A stretch of 64,000 nucleotides of DNA, taken from Hydractinia symbiolongicarpus. Its lineage: Eukaryota; Cnidaria; Hydrozoa; Anthoathecata; Hydractiniidae. The translations under genes were made by a program, and so were the position numbers. Shown in pieces: positions 21,801 through 36,800 of the stretch. The notes beneath the pieces were generated by a model that saw only the letters and a list, made by a program, of their open reading frames with translations, was not told the origin of the DNA and searched no databases. Position 1 is the first letter of the stretch, and each line of letters begins with the position of its first letter. Where the stretch lies: contig NC_079878.1 in the NCBI RefSeq assembly GCF_029227915.1, positions 14,322,001 through 14,386,000 on the forward strand, written 5' to 3'.

Positions 21801-24800
21801 AACTTTCAAGCTATTTTTGTAATTACCGATTTGCTGAACGTGGAAAGGGATAATCGCAAACACATCAGGATAGCAGGAAAACTGTGGAAAAGATCAATAT
21901 TACAATATACTTACCGGATCATTTTTATAGCAACCGGTCGGAGTTGCCACAGTCGTGATGATACCGGCTGCATTACAGTTACAACTTCGACAAGAAGGAT
22001 AATCAAAGAATCCAACTCGACATTTGTCGCACTTTTGTCCACCATAGTTGCGCGAACATGAGCACTGACCATCGTGACCGCGACAGGCTGACGAAAATGA
22101 GCCACGCCAGTCACAAGAACATTCTGTAGTGGAAAATTAAATTAAAAAGAAATATATAAAAGTTTGTCAAGTTATACATTGAGGTACAGTGGCAGCTTAC
22201 AGTTTAAGAAGTCTTGAGTTTAACTGCCGTTGGAAATTCATAGATACTATAAAAGTGTGATAAATTCTGTCTGTATTAACACTGGTGATTATGACGGTGA
22301 TTATGACGGCTTTCGAAACTTATCCTACGTGAAAGACAAATGTTTAACTCTTAAAAGCTCTTCTTGCAATGACACAATTCGTGATATAAACATAATAACT
22401 GTAGCTACGTTAATTACTTTATCAGGATAAATTTTCTCAGGGATTAAATTTCGCAGATTTCCCAGATCTTGTCCTAATCCGCGAACTTAAGTCCCCGCGA
22501 CAAGCAGGAAAGTATCCATCCGCAAATTTTTCCCAGCGAATTGAATAATTCTCTGATCTGCGAAATTTATATAAGAAAATTCCCGAAAATTTTCCATGTT
22601 TAAAACCTTCACTTTCACAAGCGTTCGTACTTTTCCTTAATTCCTTTGTCACCTTTCCGTTTTCCATAAGAAAAAAAATGAGTAAAAATTATGAGATATA
22701 ATCTATTCTATCTTTTAAAATAAACTCTAGTCATCTATAGGTTTACTTTTGTAAATTCAATTTTTCGACAATAGATTTGGCTGCTTGTCACGAAAATTAC
22801 CGAGAGCTAATTTTGCGAGTTTTAAAAATAGACAAAAATGTCGGAAAATGAAATTAAGCCCCTGCAAAATATTGTAGAAGGGCTCATCTGCCAAAATAAT
22901 TTCCCGCCACATGTTCAATTTTCGCGGATAAACTGAACCGCGAAATGTCATCCCTGCGAAATTTACCAAATAAAGAATAATGATTGGAAGAAAATACTGA
23001 CGGATGTGTTCTGGCAAAAGTTGACGAAAATTTAAAAAAAAAGCAAACTAGACTTCACCAAACCTCGACAATCAGGAAATCCCCAGTGATTTTTAACACA
23101 GCGATTACATTTACGACCGTGATATTTCGGGGTACATTTGCAATGACCATATCGATCACATTCTGCACTGATTGATCCTCCAATGAAACAGCTGCAAGCT
23201 AGAACACAACTCAACTTTTTATTTATGTCAATAAGCTTACACAATATGCAGGTGTTGTATCGCCTGCATATACCTTGTCCGACAAAATTTTCGTTGGTCT
23301 ACATTTTTTGTCAAAAAATGTTGTTACTTTTGTCCGCCCTAATTTTGTCCAATCTTTTTTGTCCATAATAGGTAGGAAATTCAAAGAACCGCATTGAAAC
23401 ACTTTGTATTTGTAATTTAAAAGCACATAACAACAGAATTTCACTGTTTTTTTCATTTGTCAATATCAGAGCACATTTATGGCAGTACCATCAAATTCGG
23501 TCTGGTTTTCACCTCAGCAAATATGTATACCGGAATGAAATATATGAAAACATTTTTATGATGGGTAAGTAAGTACACAAGTGCAGTCATACTGTAAGTC
23601 TGACACTCTAGCAAGTATATTTTAATTTAAATCACTAGTAAAATAAAAACAACAAAACAACATACAAAAACAAGTGTTTTAACATACCTTTACAATAAGG
23701 GAAACCGTAGTATCCCGTTTGGCATTTATCGCAATTTTTTCCAACTACACCCTTCCTACAGCTACACTGGCCACCTATTTTTGCACAATCTAGTGTCAAT
23801 GAACCTCGTTGGTTGCAGTTGCATCGATAGGTCTTGTTTGTAAACTCCGATGTTAGTGTGACCAATGCTTGCATACAGAATCCCTCGGGTGCTTTCATTA
23901 AAGGGAGTGAATTTTTGTCCAAACATGAACGTTTAAACTTTGTTGGGAATTCAGTTCGTTTAGGTAACAAAACATCTTCTAGGAAAGTGGCCTCAGGAAC
24001 CAAAAACGTAGAGTCCTGAAATATGTGTAATATGATAGATAATAGCCTTCCTTCCGAATATAATATATTTCTTATTTTGACACGCAACGCAACAACAACA
24101 ACTACCGTATTTTCTACATTAACCGCCCGGGCGTTTATTTTTAGATTTAATCAATATCGTACCTGTAAGAACCACCCCACGCTCTAATTAAATCGAGATG
24201 CTTAAAATTAGGTGGTTGGTGGTTATAAGAGCGTTTGCTAAAAAGAAGAAATGCGGTTTATAATCCAAAATGTGGCTTAACTTACAATCCATAGTTCTTT
24301 CCCTGTTGGAATCTCAAACACCACTGTGACGTCACCTTGTAACGCCCCATTCTTATAAACACCACGACATCCTGAATTAGCCGAACAATGCTGTACTTTT
24401 ACCAAGCCATAATCTTTGACAGTGCCTTGTATGATTTTGATTTTAACGTGAAAGCTGGGAAGATTGGGTTGGTAGTACTGGTATACCAGAAAGTAAGTGG
24501 CTTGTTTTAAAAGTGAAGCTGTGAAAAAAACTGATTTCTAGAAAAAATGAATCCTTTTATTACAGTTTCTCAATCTAATAAATTGGGCGATTAGTCAAAA
24601 AATTTCCAACTTACCTCAGAGACAGCATACACTGAATTTGTTAAAGGATTTGCTGGATTAGCAGATGCTGGTGTTATTGGTACTGAGTCTTGAGGAGTTT
24701 GAAATTTCTCATTTTGTAAACAAACATTGTTTTTCATGTAACACAGCTTGTGAGGTAGCAAGTAATCTGGTGACCATTCTTCTGTGGGCAGCAATGAGAT

Positions 24801-27800
24801 GTAATCCTAAGAAATAAATAACGCTTACTAACAACAGGGAAAAATACTTAAAAAAAGAATAAAATTAATTAAAAATATGAAAACTGAGAATTTATTAATG
24901 AGTCATATTTGTCCACTTATTTGTCTGTCCGCTTTCGAAAACAAAATTCACTGACTTTCTCTTTTATTTTTTTCCTGAAAACTGTTTTTTTTTCAAGCTC
25001 TAAAAAAAGGTTAACAACGCACTACAAAGCACTTAAATATTAATTTACGTCACAAAGATAGTAAATTTCCCTAACCGAAGGATATTTTCTAATTTTCCTG
25101 TGCTTTATGATAACGATATTAGGATATTAGTAGTGGTGGCAAAATCTTCAATGATGCAAGGTTTCCGGGGAGAAGGTTTCCGGGGAGTATGCTTCATTAA
25201 ATTACGGGTTTTCCAATTAATCAAAAGCTTTGTTAGGAGGTCGAGTCACCTGATAGCAATTACATACACCCAGCACCTACACCTCAATGGCTAAAGTTAT
25301 AAGAGAACTGTAGGTCTAATCATTACTAAGATTTTTTTCATAAACCATGGAATATTGTAACCTACGATAGCCAGTGAATCTCTTATATTTCCGATGAATG
25401 TAATTTCTGAAGTTTGGTTGATTTCATATCGAAGCGACAATGGATAGCCATTGGTATGTAGAACAACAACTCGACATAAGAATTGATACAAGCAAGGGAT
25501 GGCTTCAATGTAACCCCGCTTTCCACTTTCACCTACATAATGAATACAAAAGAAACGTAAGTTGAAGCAGTCGTGTCTAGCCTTGTAAACAAATTTCTTT
25601 AACTTTATAATGTGTCTCACAGGGTGTTTAGCGAACTTATTGGATCAAATTCAGGGTGATTTACTGAGTAGTATTGTGACTTTTTGTGACTTTTTACAAT
25701 TGATTTTACAGAATTGTCAAATAATCTTAACGTAAAAGACTATAAAAAATCTCATCTAAAAACAAGTAGTTGTAGTGAACTGGACGTTACGAAATCTTCA
25801 AGGTTTTTAAAAAATTAATCCAAATTGCAGGGTTAAAAATCAGCTTAAAAACAATCAATTTTCTTCCAGATACATGATCTCTCATAGTTTTCATAAAACA
25901 CCTAAAATTTACCCTGCATACCACTTGCTTTAAATTTTATATTCAATTTCTGTTAACACTCAACGAGCACCTACAATTTTTCCTAGATGGAACTAAATAT
26001 TAAATTATTACTCGATTCCTCTTTGTTTGAATATTTCGAAACAGATATAAGAACAATCTACTTACCGTCATACATTTGGAGTCTGTATGTGCGTAGGTGT
26101 GGATTAAAATAGGTCACAACAAGATGATAATTGCTGGTTGTAGTAGCAGTTACTTCAAGTGTCAGTGCTATCTAAGACAAAAATTTCATAGATGCAAAGC
26201 AATACTATAGAATAATATTATCAAGAAATACTGAACTAACTGTGAAGAAGTGCTGAAATAACAAAAGTCATGTCTACTGTAAAAGGTCTAGCAAAAACAT
26301 GCTCAAATCTTATGCAGATTTTTACTTATTGGCTTATTAAAAGGATTTGTTAAATTGTTAAAATTCAACGTAGCTTTTATTGTGTGTAAGCAAAATTGTG
26401 TATGTCCACACTGCGTAAACAGACACAAACTTTGATTTACATGACATTCATACAGGTAAAAAATCTACCTGTTTTCTGCTTAACTCCGCCATGTCATTTA
26501 ACACTGGTAGTTGCAAAAGCAGATCGGGATCTTTAAACAAGTTTGTCTTTCGCACAACATCAAATCCAAAGCCTTTACTATTCGTTCCACTTTCTGCTTG
26601 AATCATCTGAAACTTTTGCATACTGATGTATTTATACATTTTACAAATCGTACCCTTCGCTTGACCAGCTAGACAAGGCAAGACAGCGTCTGGTTGTAAT
26701 TTGTTAGCAGTGTAGTATTCTTCAGGTATGATCACAACATGATCCTTTATGGACATGAAAACACAATCAAAGTTAATCCTTTAAATTACATTAAAAAAGA
26801 ATTAATAGTACTATCTTTACTATTATTACGCAATGTTAATGTACTTAAACAACTATTATAACCACTAGCTGCTTACTATCAACAGTTCGGCTGATATTGA
26901 TGACATATCCATTTCCCACGATCCTTTAGTCAAAACAAATTCTTTTTCACCATCAGCTGTTTTAACCAGAGCATAAGATGGACCTGTTTTTACATTTTCT
27001 GCTGTTGGATAGAGATCTATGACTGCAGCATAAGATCTTTCTTTGTCTGAAAATGACAATACAGGATATTGAGGAAATATAAGTATTAAAGCAAATTTAT
27101 TTCTTACTGTTTCGTGGAACTACTTGTGATATTGGGATGTATACCTTTTGCAGTTAAGTATATGACCATGGTTGTTTTGTCTTGCTTTTTCAGGTAGTGT
27201 TTGACAAGTACAAGATATTTTCTTGTTTTTGGAACCTCAATCTCTAATTTGACATCAGTCTAAAATTAAAAATCAATATTTAACAAATCCTATTTGGAGA
27301 TTACATTTTCTGATAATTGATGAAATATAGAGTACAGTTATCTAATAACGGCTACCTGGTCTCCTCCAAAGACAATATAACCCCTTCCCGTAAAATTAGC
27401 AAACTCAGCAGAGTTGTATCGATACACAACTGGTTTGCCACTACTTGTAGCTGACTCTACTTCGATAAGATTGTGATAGAAGTCAGGTACATAGAATGGT
27501 CCATCTTTTAATCTAAAAAACAATAATGGTTATCTAGGTATCTTTCATGGCACATCTATACAACAAAGTAAAAAATACAATTAATTTTATGTGGCTATGT
27601 TTTCAGCTTATATTCCTGCACGGCATGTAAACATATGTATGGCTACACGCTGCTATTTCACTAGCATACGCAATGCAGCAAACTACATACAGCACAAAGA
27701 GTCAATTTATATAAAACTATGGGATTAACATATCATTGTGTGGATTTGGACTTTTTAGTTTCATTGCGCAGAACTTAAAGTGTCAGTTACCTGTTGCAAG

Positions 27801-30800
27801 TTTTTCCTTCAAAATTTCCTTTACATGTACACTCTCCATTGTTCGCGCAATTGGGATTCACTGATCCACCAATATTACAATTGCATGCTATTCAAAACAA
27901 CAGGTTTTATTATAAAAGCACACTAAAATTTAAACTACAATATCATACATTCAGTCACCTTATTCAATTTAATTTTTTTTTCATGCAAATATCTGGAATA
28001 GCCGTTCAATATCTTTTTTACCCTAATGCCCTACATTATATGCAAATTTTTATGATAAAAAAGTTTTGCTAATAAATTGGGAAGTATAATGAAGTATCTT
28101 TTTCAGTATTTCAATATAGTATCTCTTTTCCAAAACAGAGACTCTTGCCTGAAAGCCTGGTGGTAAAAGCCCTGGTATAAGTTCACAAGACTTTACCCAA
28201 GGTAGAATTATATGCGAGGTAATAGGGTAGAAAAATTGGTAAAGTAAATAGTTCTAAAAAAATACCTACAAGAGATATTGAATACAAAAACTAAAGTAGT
28301 ATATACCTGTACAACCAAACAAATTCCACCTATTCATCATATGGTACCCATCCTTGCATCTGTTACAATTTCTACCAACTACAGTAGGTTTACACACACA
28401 CTGGCCATCATGCTTGTCACAAGACGCTAAACTAGCAAAAGAACCAGAGGAATCACATTGACACGCTTTGCAACCTTCAGGGTGTGCTGATGATAAATTA
28501 TAGTGGTTCACTTTACACTCTGAACAATTCGGACTGTTTACATTCCTTTTACATATGCAGGATACCTAACAGAAATATAATAAATATGTCAGAAATATAG
28601 ATACATAAAAGAAATAGACAAACAATTCAAGTAATGTACAGAAAAAGTAGCAATAGAACAGAATTATAATAAAAATTAATATAAACTTTGGAGTAGAAGA
28701 ACTTCTTTTGGGTTTTTTTTTGCTGCATTTGGTATACAATTAAGAAACTGTATTAAGAAATCTCAGCCTTGGTTAGTACAAAACACCATGTGTGTGGCAT
28801 GTTCTTAATCAAAAGCTATTCTTACAGTTTTTTTAAATATATAGAGAGCAATGCATTCAACTGTAACATTTAATACTTAATGTTACACAAACATACCCTT
28901 TTTATACACGGACCATTTGTTTTTCTTGCAAATCTTGTTCCTGCTTTACTGCACTTGCATTTATCATTTCCATAACAGCGTGGATATTTCAAACCAGGTT
29001 TTGTGCATTGATTACATGTTTTTCCAGTAAAATATGGTTTGCATGCACACTGGCCAGTTTTAGGGTTGCAATTGTTGTCATGGGAACCAATAGCATTGCA
29101 ATGACAAGCTAAAACCAAGTGTGTAGCAGATACTATAATCACTATTGCTTTTATAGAAAAATCCATAACTCCAGCAACGACAAAAACTTTTTTATTCTCT
29201 TAAATTCTAAAGGTCAGCTAAGGATTCAGTTGGAGCTAATTACTCAAACCACAAAATAATTAGCTATAAACTATTTCATAATAATTATTAAACATTAGTA
29301 CTTTTTAAGGTGTTAATAACAGTAAAAATTGTAAATCATCATGGGAAAAAATAATAAATTGAACATTTAATGTTATTTAGATAAAGACACAAGGTTGCTT
29401 TAGACACTGCATAGCGAAAATAAAAAAAAAATGTTGTGTGAAAAAAAAAATGATAACAAACAAATGATCATAGCATGAATAAAAACAAACAGATTTCATA
29501 TAAAAATCTCTTCAACAGTTTCTTATGTTATTACTATGCATCAGACATAACAAAAACAAATTGTATTAAAAACAACCATCTTGCCACAAGTTCCTTCTTT
29601 CAAAAAACAATATATAATGATAACACTCAAATCCCAAGTAAATCTATCTATTAACTCATCACCAAAGAAAACCAATTTGTGAGGATTCTTTATATTTTCT
29701 CAGTGTAACTCCATGTCAGGGTAAATGAAAAACAAAATGTTTCGACATTTTTGTTAAAAATCAGAAATGTTTGTTGTATTGACATAAAACAAAAACTTTT
29801 GAAAAAAAAACACTCCGATAATAAATTTAAAGAAAATGATTAACAAGTGTCAATAAAAGTTTGTCATGACGTCACATCTTTGACAAAACTTTTGTCCCTA
29901 CTTCTTATTTCACCATGTGTTGTGGATAAACAATCTACTGTATGTATTTTAATCATATGTAGCATTATTAAGATATTTTGGGATAACCATGTGGAGGAGA
30001 GTAAGACAATATCCTGGTTATTTTTTTTGATGACAGCAAAACAAAGAAAGTTTGTTTCCTGTGCTAATGAACGTCACAACTTTTTAATTTTAATAAGAAC
30101 ATTAACAAAATGACATAATTTAAACTATGTTACTAAACACGAACTTATTTTAGAATATAACCTTTATTTGGAAGTCTTTAGTTTATTTTCTTTTAAAAAA
30201 ACTAACACGGAGGCCAAATACCATACAAACAAAAATAATTATAAAGTAAAATACTGTCAATTGATTTCCCAACTATTTTTTTTTTGTTTCATATTGTTTG
30301 CTTAAGTGATTACGCATAATAGATTCTAACTATGTTATTATTTTACAATGTTTTATAGAATTAACAAAGTCATGCAAAAATAACTGCACAAAGTCAGTTA
30401 GTCAGGGAAATCAAAACACATCATCCAAATTTAAATTAGACCGTAAAGCCTTTTTGATGCTTATTACCTTGGTAACAGGATGGCATGAACAACCAGTGAA
30501 TGATAAAGTGAACATTTGACACAATATTCAATCTATATATTTTTAAGTTTCATTTCACAGAAGACATGGTTTTCATATAGTTTCTATACAGCTTTTATAT
30601 TCTGTTTCTACTGATCTATTTTTTTGTTGCAAAGTATGATGAACCTGGCTACTACTTTATTGCGATAAATTCTCGTGGGATTAAGTTTTGTGTTTACTTG
30701 AGCTCATCCATTAAAATTCAGCATTTCGCGGTGACTTATTTTCACAGATAAGCCATTCTCTAATAATTCTCAGTGATTTAATTTCTTTTTTCAGATTTTC

Positions 30801-33800
30801 ATGAGTTAACAAGCACCAGACTCTTTAGGTGTAGTAATTCATTGTCTAAAACAACGCCATTGAACTAATAGTAGATTTATCTTTCAAGACCAAGACAGTC
30901 AAAATGTGGCTATTTACTTCTTTGTTCTGGTGCATCATATTGCATTCCCCTTAATTTATCAATTTATCAGCCTATCTATGCTTGTAAAAAAATCCCACAA
31001 GAATTTGATTACAAGTGTTGCATGGAAAAAATTTACTGTTTGAAGGATGGCATTATCTGCAAATAATTAAGTAGTGCATTATAAACAATAAATTAATACA
31101 CAATAAAGATCATCAAGTACCTCTAATTGTCAAGAAATGCTAAAAATGTTACATTTTTTACACAGCAACCTATGGTTTAATAAAGTTACTTAAGTATTAA
31201 TATTATTAGTGTTTTTACATCAAGATGGTCAGACAGGTTTTCACATTATTTAGTCGCCAATCCTTACTAAACAGGAATCAGCTGCAAAAGCAACATAAAA
31301 TTCTCCAAACCGACATTCTATATATTACATTGTACTCACCAGTACAGTTAGGGAATGTTCCAAATCCTGGCATGCATTGATCACACCGCTTTCCAGTGTA
31401 ACCCTTCTTGCAATGACATTGTCTTCCATCAGTACATGTTCCATCAATAGCACCCTCTTTAGAACACTTACAACCTAAATAATTAGAACAATTTAAATAT
31501 TTATACATTCATTTACCTTTGTGTTCATGAAAGTTATGAGATAAAATATAAGGTGTCCTTAAAAAAATATTTGTTTGCTGTTTTTTAACCAACCTTTTGC
31601 AAATTTTTGCAGACCAGAAATATTTTAGATGGGGATTTTGAATCATTTTTTTATAGGAAATATAAAAAAATACAACTTAAAAGTATACCTGGGCGATGAC
31701 AAATTGGCCAATTTTCCAGCCATTTTTTACATGATGTGCATTTTTCTCCATTGTAGCGATTAAGGCAATGACATTTACCAGTGTTGGCATCACACACAGA
31801 ATCTTTTGTCCTATCTGTTGGGCATGGACATGCTAAATAGATTTTTAAAAAAACGTTTTACATGTATTTTATTAAATTTATCATTATTATTCCTATTCTA
31901 AGTTGTTTTCCTGACTGTCACAGTGTGGTCGAGTTCAGTTTTTAAAGTAGCTTGAGTTGAAAATTGGCCAAACGCGAAAAAAAATCCACATGAAATTAAT
32001 GTTGAGAAACTTATTCTTTTGAGTTTTTTTAAGGGGCAGAGTAAAACAGAGATAATTTTTAATCATTTTTGATGATATTCTTTCTCTGTTTACATAATAA
32101 GCACTATAAGTTGTTTTGGGAAGATAAACTGGAGCAACTCCAAATTTATACTTATATATATATTTTCATAATTACTTTTTTTCGCTTGTCTTTGGAATTA
32201 AATCCACATAAAATTTTATCCACTTAAGGTAAAGTATACAGACCAAAAAGTGTTTTGGACTTGCCCACACATTGAAGTCACAGTGTTAATCTTTTAGTGA
32301 ATTTCATTGCTTAAACAGCATTCAAAGAAATTTATAACAACAGAACAAAATGTTCTGCCAAAAAAATTGTAAAACAAAATTCAAGTTTATTATGACCAGT
32401 TTGTTTTATACTTACGATAACAAAACGGAAAGTTATATCGTCCTGTTGCACAGCGATTACATTTTAAGCCAGAATATTTGTCTTCACAGGAACATTGACC
32501 AGTTGTTGAATTACAGTTAGAAGATTTTGATCCAATGTAATCGCAAGCACATACTGAAAAATATAGCACAGCAAGATTCAAATTAAAAATAAGACATGAT
32601 AGTTCGCAAAAAGTTAGTTCGCGAACTGAGCATAGCAGTGCAAATATCCCTGTATCTATTAGTCATCTATTAGTTTTGGAGCACTGTACACATAAAGCAG
32701 CAATAGTTACACATTAGAAAATTCTATTAAGAGGTTTAAGAACAAAAAAAATAGCTAAGCTCAGAAAGATTGTACTTTGAATACTAACCAATGCATTTTG
32801 GATACCCATAATGACCTTTAGAGCATTTATCACATAAACTTCCAGCAAAGTTATGTTTGCAAGGACATTGATATCCAAGGCCTATAAATGGTTTACATAA
32901 GCCATACATAGTCCCATCTCTGCTGCATGGGCATGTTGCTTCTAAATATACACACACAAAATAGCTTAATAAAAAATAATACACTTTCTTATTAAAATTA
33001 AAATTAGGATGAAAATAAAAAAAAAAATATTACCTCTCCTTCTTCTTTTCTTAGCATAAAAGAAAAATCCTAAATTTAGGAAAATACATAATTGTTCAAA
33101 TCAATGTAGTAAAAATTATGTTTAAAAGTACATAAGGCAACATTACATAGAAAATTCACCTCCCAAGGGAGCTGCAAGGTAATTTTAGTCTTGAGAAATG
33201 ACCAATAATTTGTGCCTTCAAAAGGTCGGGTCAAGAATTTTAAAAGTTATTAATATCAGAATACTAATATTCTAAGGTAAGCATTAGTCAGATGCATAGG
33301 AGTTGGGTCCACTTTTCAAAAACAAAAATGGAACAGGACCCAATAGTTGGAAAACTTAATTAACTTTACTTAATGAGATACAGAAACACAAGTTTGCACA
33401 AGTACCAGGAAAAAGAAAAAAACCTACCGTAGCCATAATGCCAACGATCTGATGCACATACTAATATTTCTCTTAGTCCATCGTTTTTAAAGGTATTATC
33501 TTCTGTTGCAGTTACACAAGGTGATGGATAGCCAGAGGAGCATGCACATGTACCACCAATAAATAACTGACTAATTTCATAATAATGCTGAAATGGCAAA
33601 ACATATGCAATGTGAATAACAATAACAACAATATAGTCTAATTTAAATTAACAAAGCTATTACAACAAACTTAAAACTTTAAGGCCAAATAACTTGGACA
33701 CAGGATGGTGATGTTTTTTATTTTTAACTGCATGCCTAACTAGGGACCACATGAGGCTAAATTAGGGCCAAATTCCTAAAGCTGGGTCAAGTCAAGTTCT

Positions 33801-36800
33801 GTTTTGGAACAGAAGGATTAATGATGTCATCAAAAAACCTTAAATTCCCGTATATGTTTAACCATTCGTCAAAAACACATCTCACAATTGTCTTGATCAG
33901 CATTTTAAGTTCTACACAATAAAAGCAACGAAAAAAGAATTTATAACAAAATTTTTTTTGTACATTGATGGGACTTTGTTGACGTCAGCAAAATTTTTAA
34001 ACTCTCCAATCTTCTTAAGCGCTAATCAAAACCAGGTGATCCTATACATTTTGATGAGCGTTAGCTCTACACAATACAGTTAAATTGCTAAAAAAAATTG
34101 TAAAAGAAATTCCTATGCTGTTTTTTTGTTTCTTTTTTGCCTAAGCGGTCAACTTGCAATGTATTTCCCACCAAAGGATGGGGAAAAATTGATAAAAGCT
34201 GTTATTGTTATATTTTTCACATTCCACATTTTTACAAATGGTAAAACAGATTTTTTACCTTGGAATCATAGTGATCAACAATGGGAGGAAATAAACGAAC
34301 AACAATTTTTTCACCAGAAATAGAACTCTAAAAGACACAAGAAAAAAGAAAAATACAATATACCCACTTTAGCTGTTACACCAAAAAAATGTTATAGATC
34401 ATTTCCTTACAACATACAACAGACTAAACTTATTACTGGAAATAACTCACAATATCTGTTTTATTTTAAAATTCACATTTATTTACTATAAGTCATTGAA
34501 GTTTGTCACATGCTTTTTGTTTTTTGTGGATATCAAAGATGTTTCACAGCTAATTCGCCACTCATGATTCACTCCATGGATCGTCTCCACAATCACTTCA
34601 AAATATTCATTTTAATGCATATATTTATTTTTAGTGATTTGAAATGAATATTTGTTTTAAAAAATTATTTCAAATTCATTTTAATTCCTTTCATATAGTT
34701 TCAAATCATTTTGTTGAAATGAAAATTGTTTCTTAATAATTTCAAAAAAAAAAACAAAAATTTCAAAAAATTAGTATTAATTTGTTTTAAAATTGTTAAA
34801 TTTGTTTCAGTTCCAATGGTTTTAAAACATGTTCAACACATCATGTTTATCACACACTGATTTCTAAAGAAAATATTATTATCAAATTATGTAAATATTT
34901 CTTCATCCCAAAACTATCAAAAGCTAAAATGTAGATGTAATTTGCTTAAAAACTGTCTAAATAGACTGATAGAAAGCAAAAACATCTCCCTAAATTGTTT
35001 AAAAATCATAAAATGTGATTGTAGGAAGCTAAAACGTGACCATAATTTGCTTAAAAGCTAACAAAACGTGACTTAGATCAGAAAGCGAAAGTGACACCTT
35101 AATTTGATTTAAAGTTGCACAATGGGACCATAGAAAGCTACAACATGACCTAATTCCTAAAAGCAGTAACAGCAGGATCGTAGAAAACTGAATTGTTGCT
35201 GTAATTAGGCTAATAGAATAAAAATCTTCCTTTTAAAATTGTTTCAAATCACTTCACCTTTGTTTCAATCGCTTCACCTTTGTTTGATCAGTGACCGATT
35301 TTTAAAAAATTTTGATATGGTTTTAAAACAATCATAATGGTTTTGATTATTGGATACCATTTCTTAAAAACCGAGTAAAAAAACCCAGAAAAATAAAAGG
35401 TGATCTGTGTTAATGTTTAATATTGTGATTCTCTTTGTTCTTATAGTACTCTAGACAATAGAACATCAGGGAGGTGTATTCTATACCAAAACGGGAAGCA
35501 AAGAGATAAACACCAACAGGTAATATCCTATATATCTCTTTAACAATGGTAGCAGAGCTGGCTAAGTTATCCACTGCCCAAGTGTAATTGGAATACTGAG
35601 GTATTTATATTGACTCTTTTGCTTCAAACGTGTACAATGAGTGCCATAGAATAACCTCTGGTCTTCGAGCCTGAAGAAGACGACGATTGTGCATCATGGA
35701 AGAATGATGTTGAAGTTTGGCAATGCTTCACAAAGGAAGAACCTAAACGTCAAGGACCTGTTGTACATCTGTCATTGAAAGGTAAAGCTAGGGAAGAAGT
35801 TCGTGCCATATCAGTTAATGACTTGAAAGGAGATGATGGTGTCCAAGTGATTCTACAAAAACTCACAGACAACTCGTGCATATCATGCATTCAAAGAGTT
35901 TGTAGAGTATAGGAGGAGTAGTGGAGAGAATTTTTCAACCTTCATTGTGCAATATGAAAAATGATACAGAGAAGTGAAGCGGTACAAGCTAGAATTACCG
36001 TCGGGTATGCAAGAGTTTTTCTTACTGCAAACTGCAAATTTATCTACTGATTGCCAAGTTAGAGTACATGGATATGAAAGACAAACTACAGAAAGTATTT
36101 GGTGACTCGTTTAAAGACAGCTCTGAGGTGGTTCATGTGAAGCAAGAAGAAGCTTATTATACTTATGGCAAGGACAAGTATGGTAATGGAAAACGAGGCA
36201 GGAGAAATTTTTCCCGTGGAAGCAGTTCCTGGAAGTCAAAGAAAAGGATCACAGCAAATGCATCTGGTAACCCAGTTGATTCTGAAGGCAATGTTTTACG
36301 ATTTCATCATTGTGAGTCGACAAAAAATTTCGTTGGAAATTGTCATCATCATGAGAATGTTTTACGGTGTCATCATTGTGAGTCAACAAAACATTTTGTT
36401 GGAAATTGTCCTCATCGTGAGAAAGTGGTGGAAGAAAGTAATATGACTGTTCATATTACACTAGTGACTGGGAAAGGTAGTGGAAGTATGATGTTAGAAA
36501 TGCTGGGAAAAGGTATCCTTGACAGTGTGTGCACAAAGAGTGTGGCTAGATCGGTGTGGATTGATAAGTTTGTTAACATGTTAAGTGAAAAAGATCGACA
36601 AAAGGTTCATCAAAGTACTGTTTCAAGTGAGTCGCTGTTTCGTTTTGGTGATGGTGTGGAGAGTCGTAGCTTCAAATGTGTGAAGATTCCAGTAAATTTT
36701 GGTGGTTAAAAGCGGAATATTTTGAAAGTTGATGTTATGAGTAATGAGATTCCATTGCTTATATTAAACCTGCGATGAAGTCCTTGTGTATGAAGTCCTT

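Larger units (their letters stand above)
15825..23198 (-). other. Laminin-like gene: second LE array and domain IVb-2, exons 22-33
   Basis: Exons: 23198-23064, 22123-21915, 21375-21117, 20776-20369, 20013-19862, 19549-19310, 18498-18372, 18211-18075, 17340-17119, 16948-16817, 16689-16546 and 16178-15825. Exons 22-24 (135, 209, 259 nt) mirror exons 9-11 (135, 212, 259 nt) in length, phase and LE content. Exon 25 (408 nt) fuses the equivalents of exons 12-14: a half LE breaking at CDR, then DYYLPSIGQFVFGS, then Y-Y-V-L-I-H-Y. Exon 32 carries HCPSMYGCR, the counterpart of HC...GCRG in exon 20. The last exon ends with one LE, then TAA at 15825-15827. Confidence 0.85.

Noticed and set aside
24523-24615. 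Frame break in the laminin-like gene between exons 19 and 20
   Set aside because: Using the acceptor TTTTTTCTAG before 24537 in place of the nearer CACAG restores the frame with 84 clean codons.
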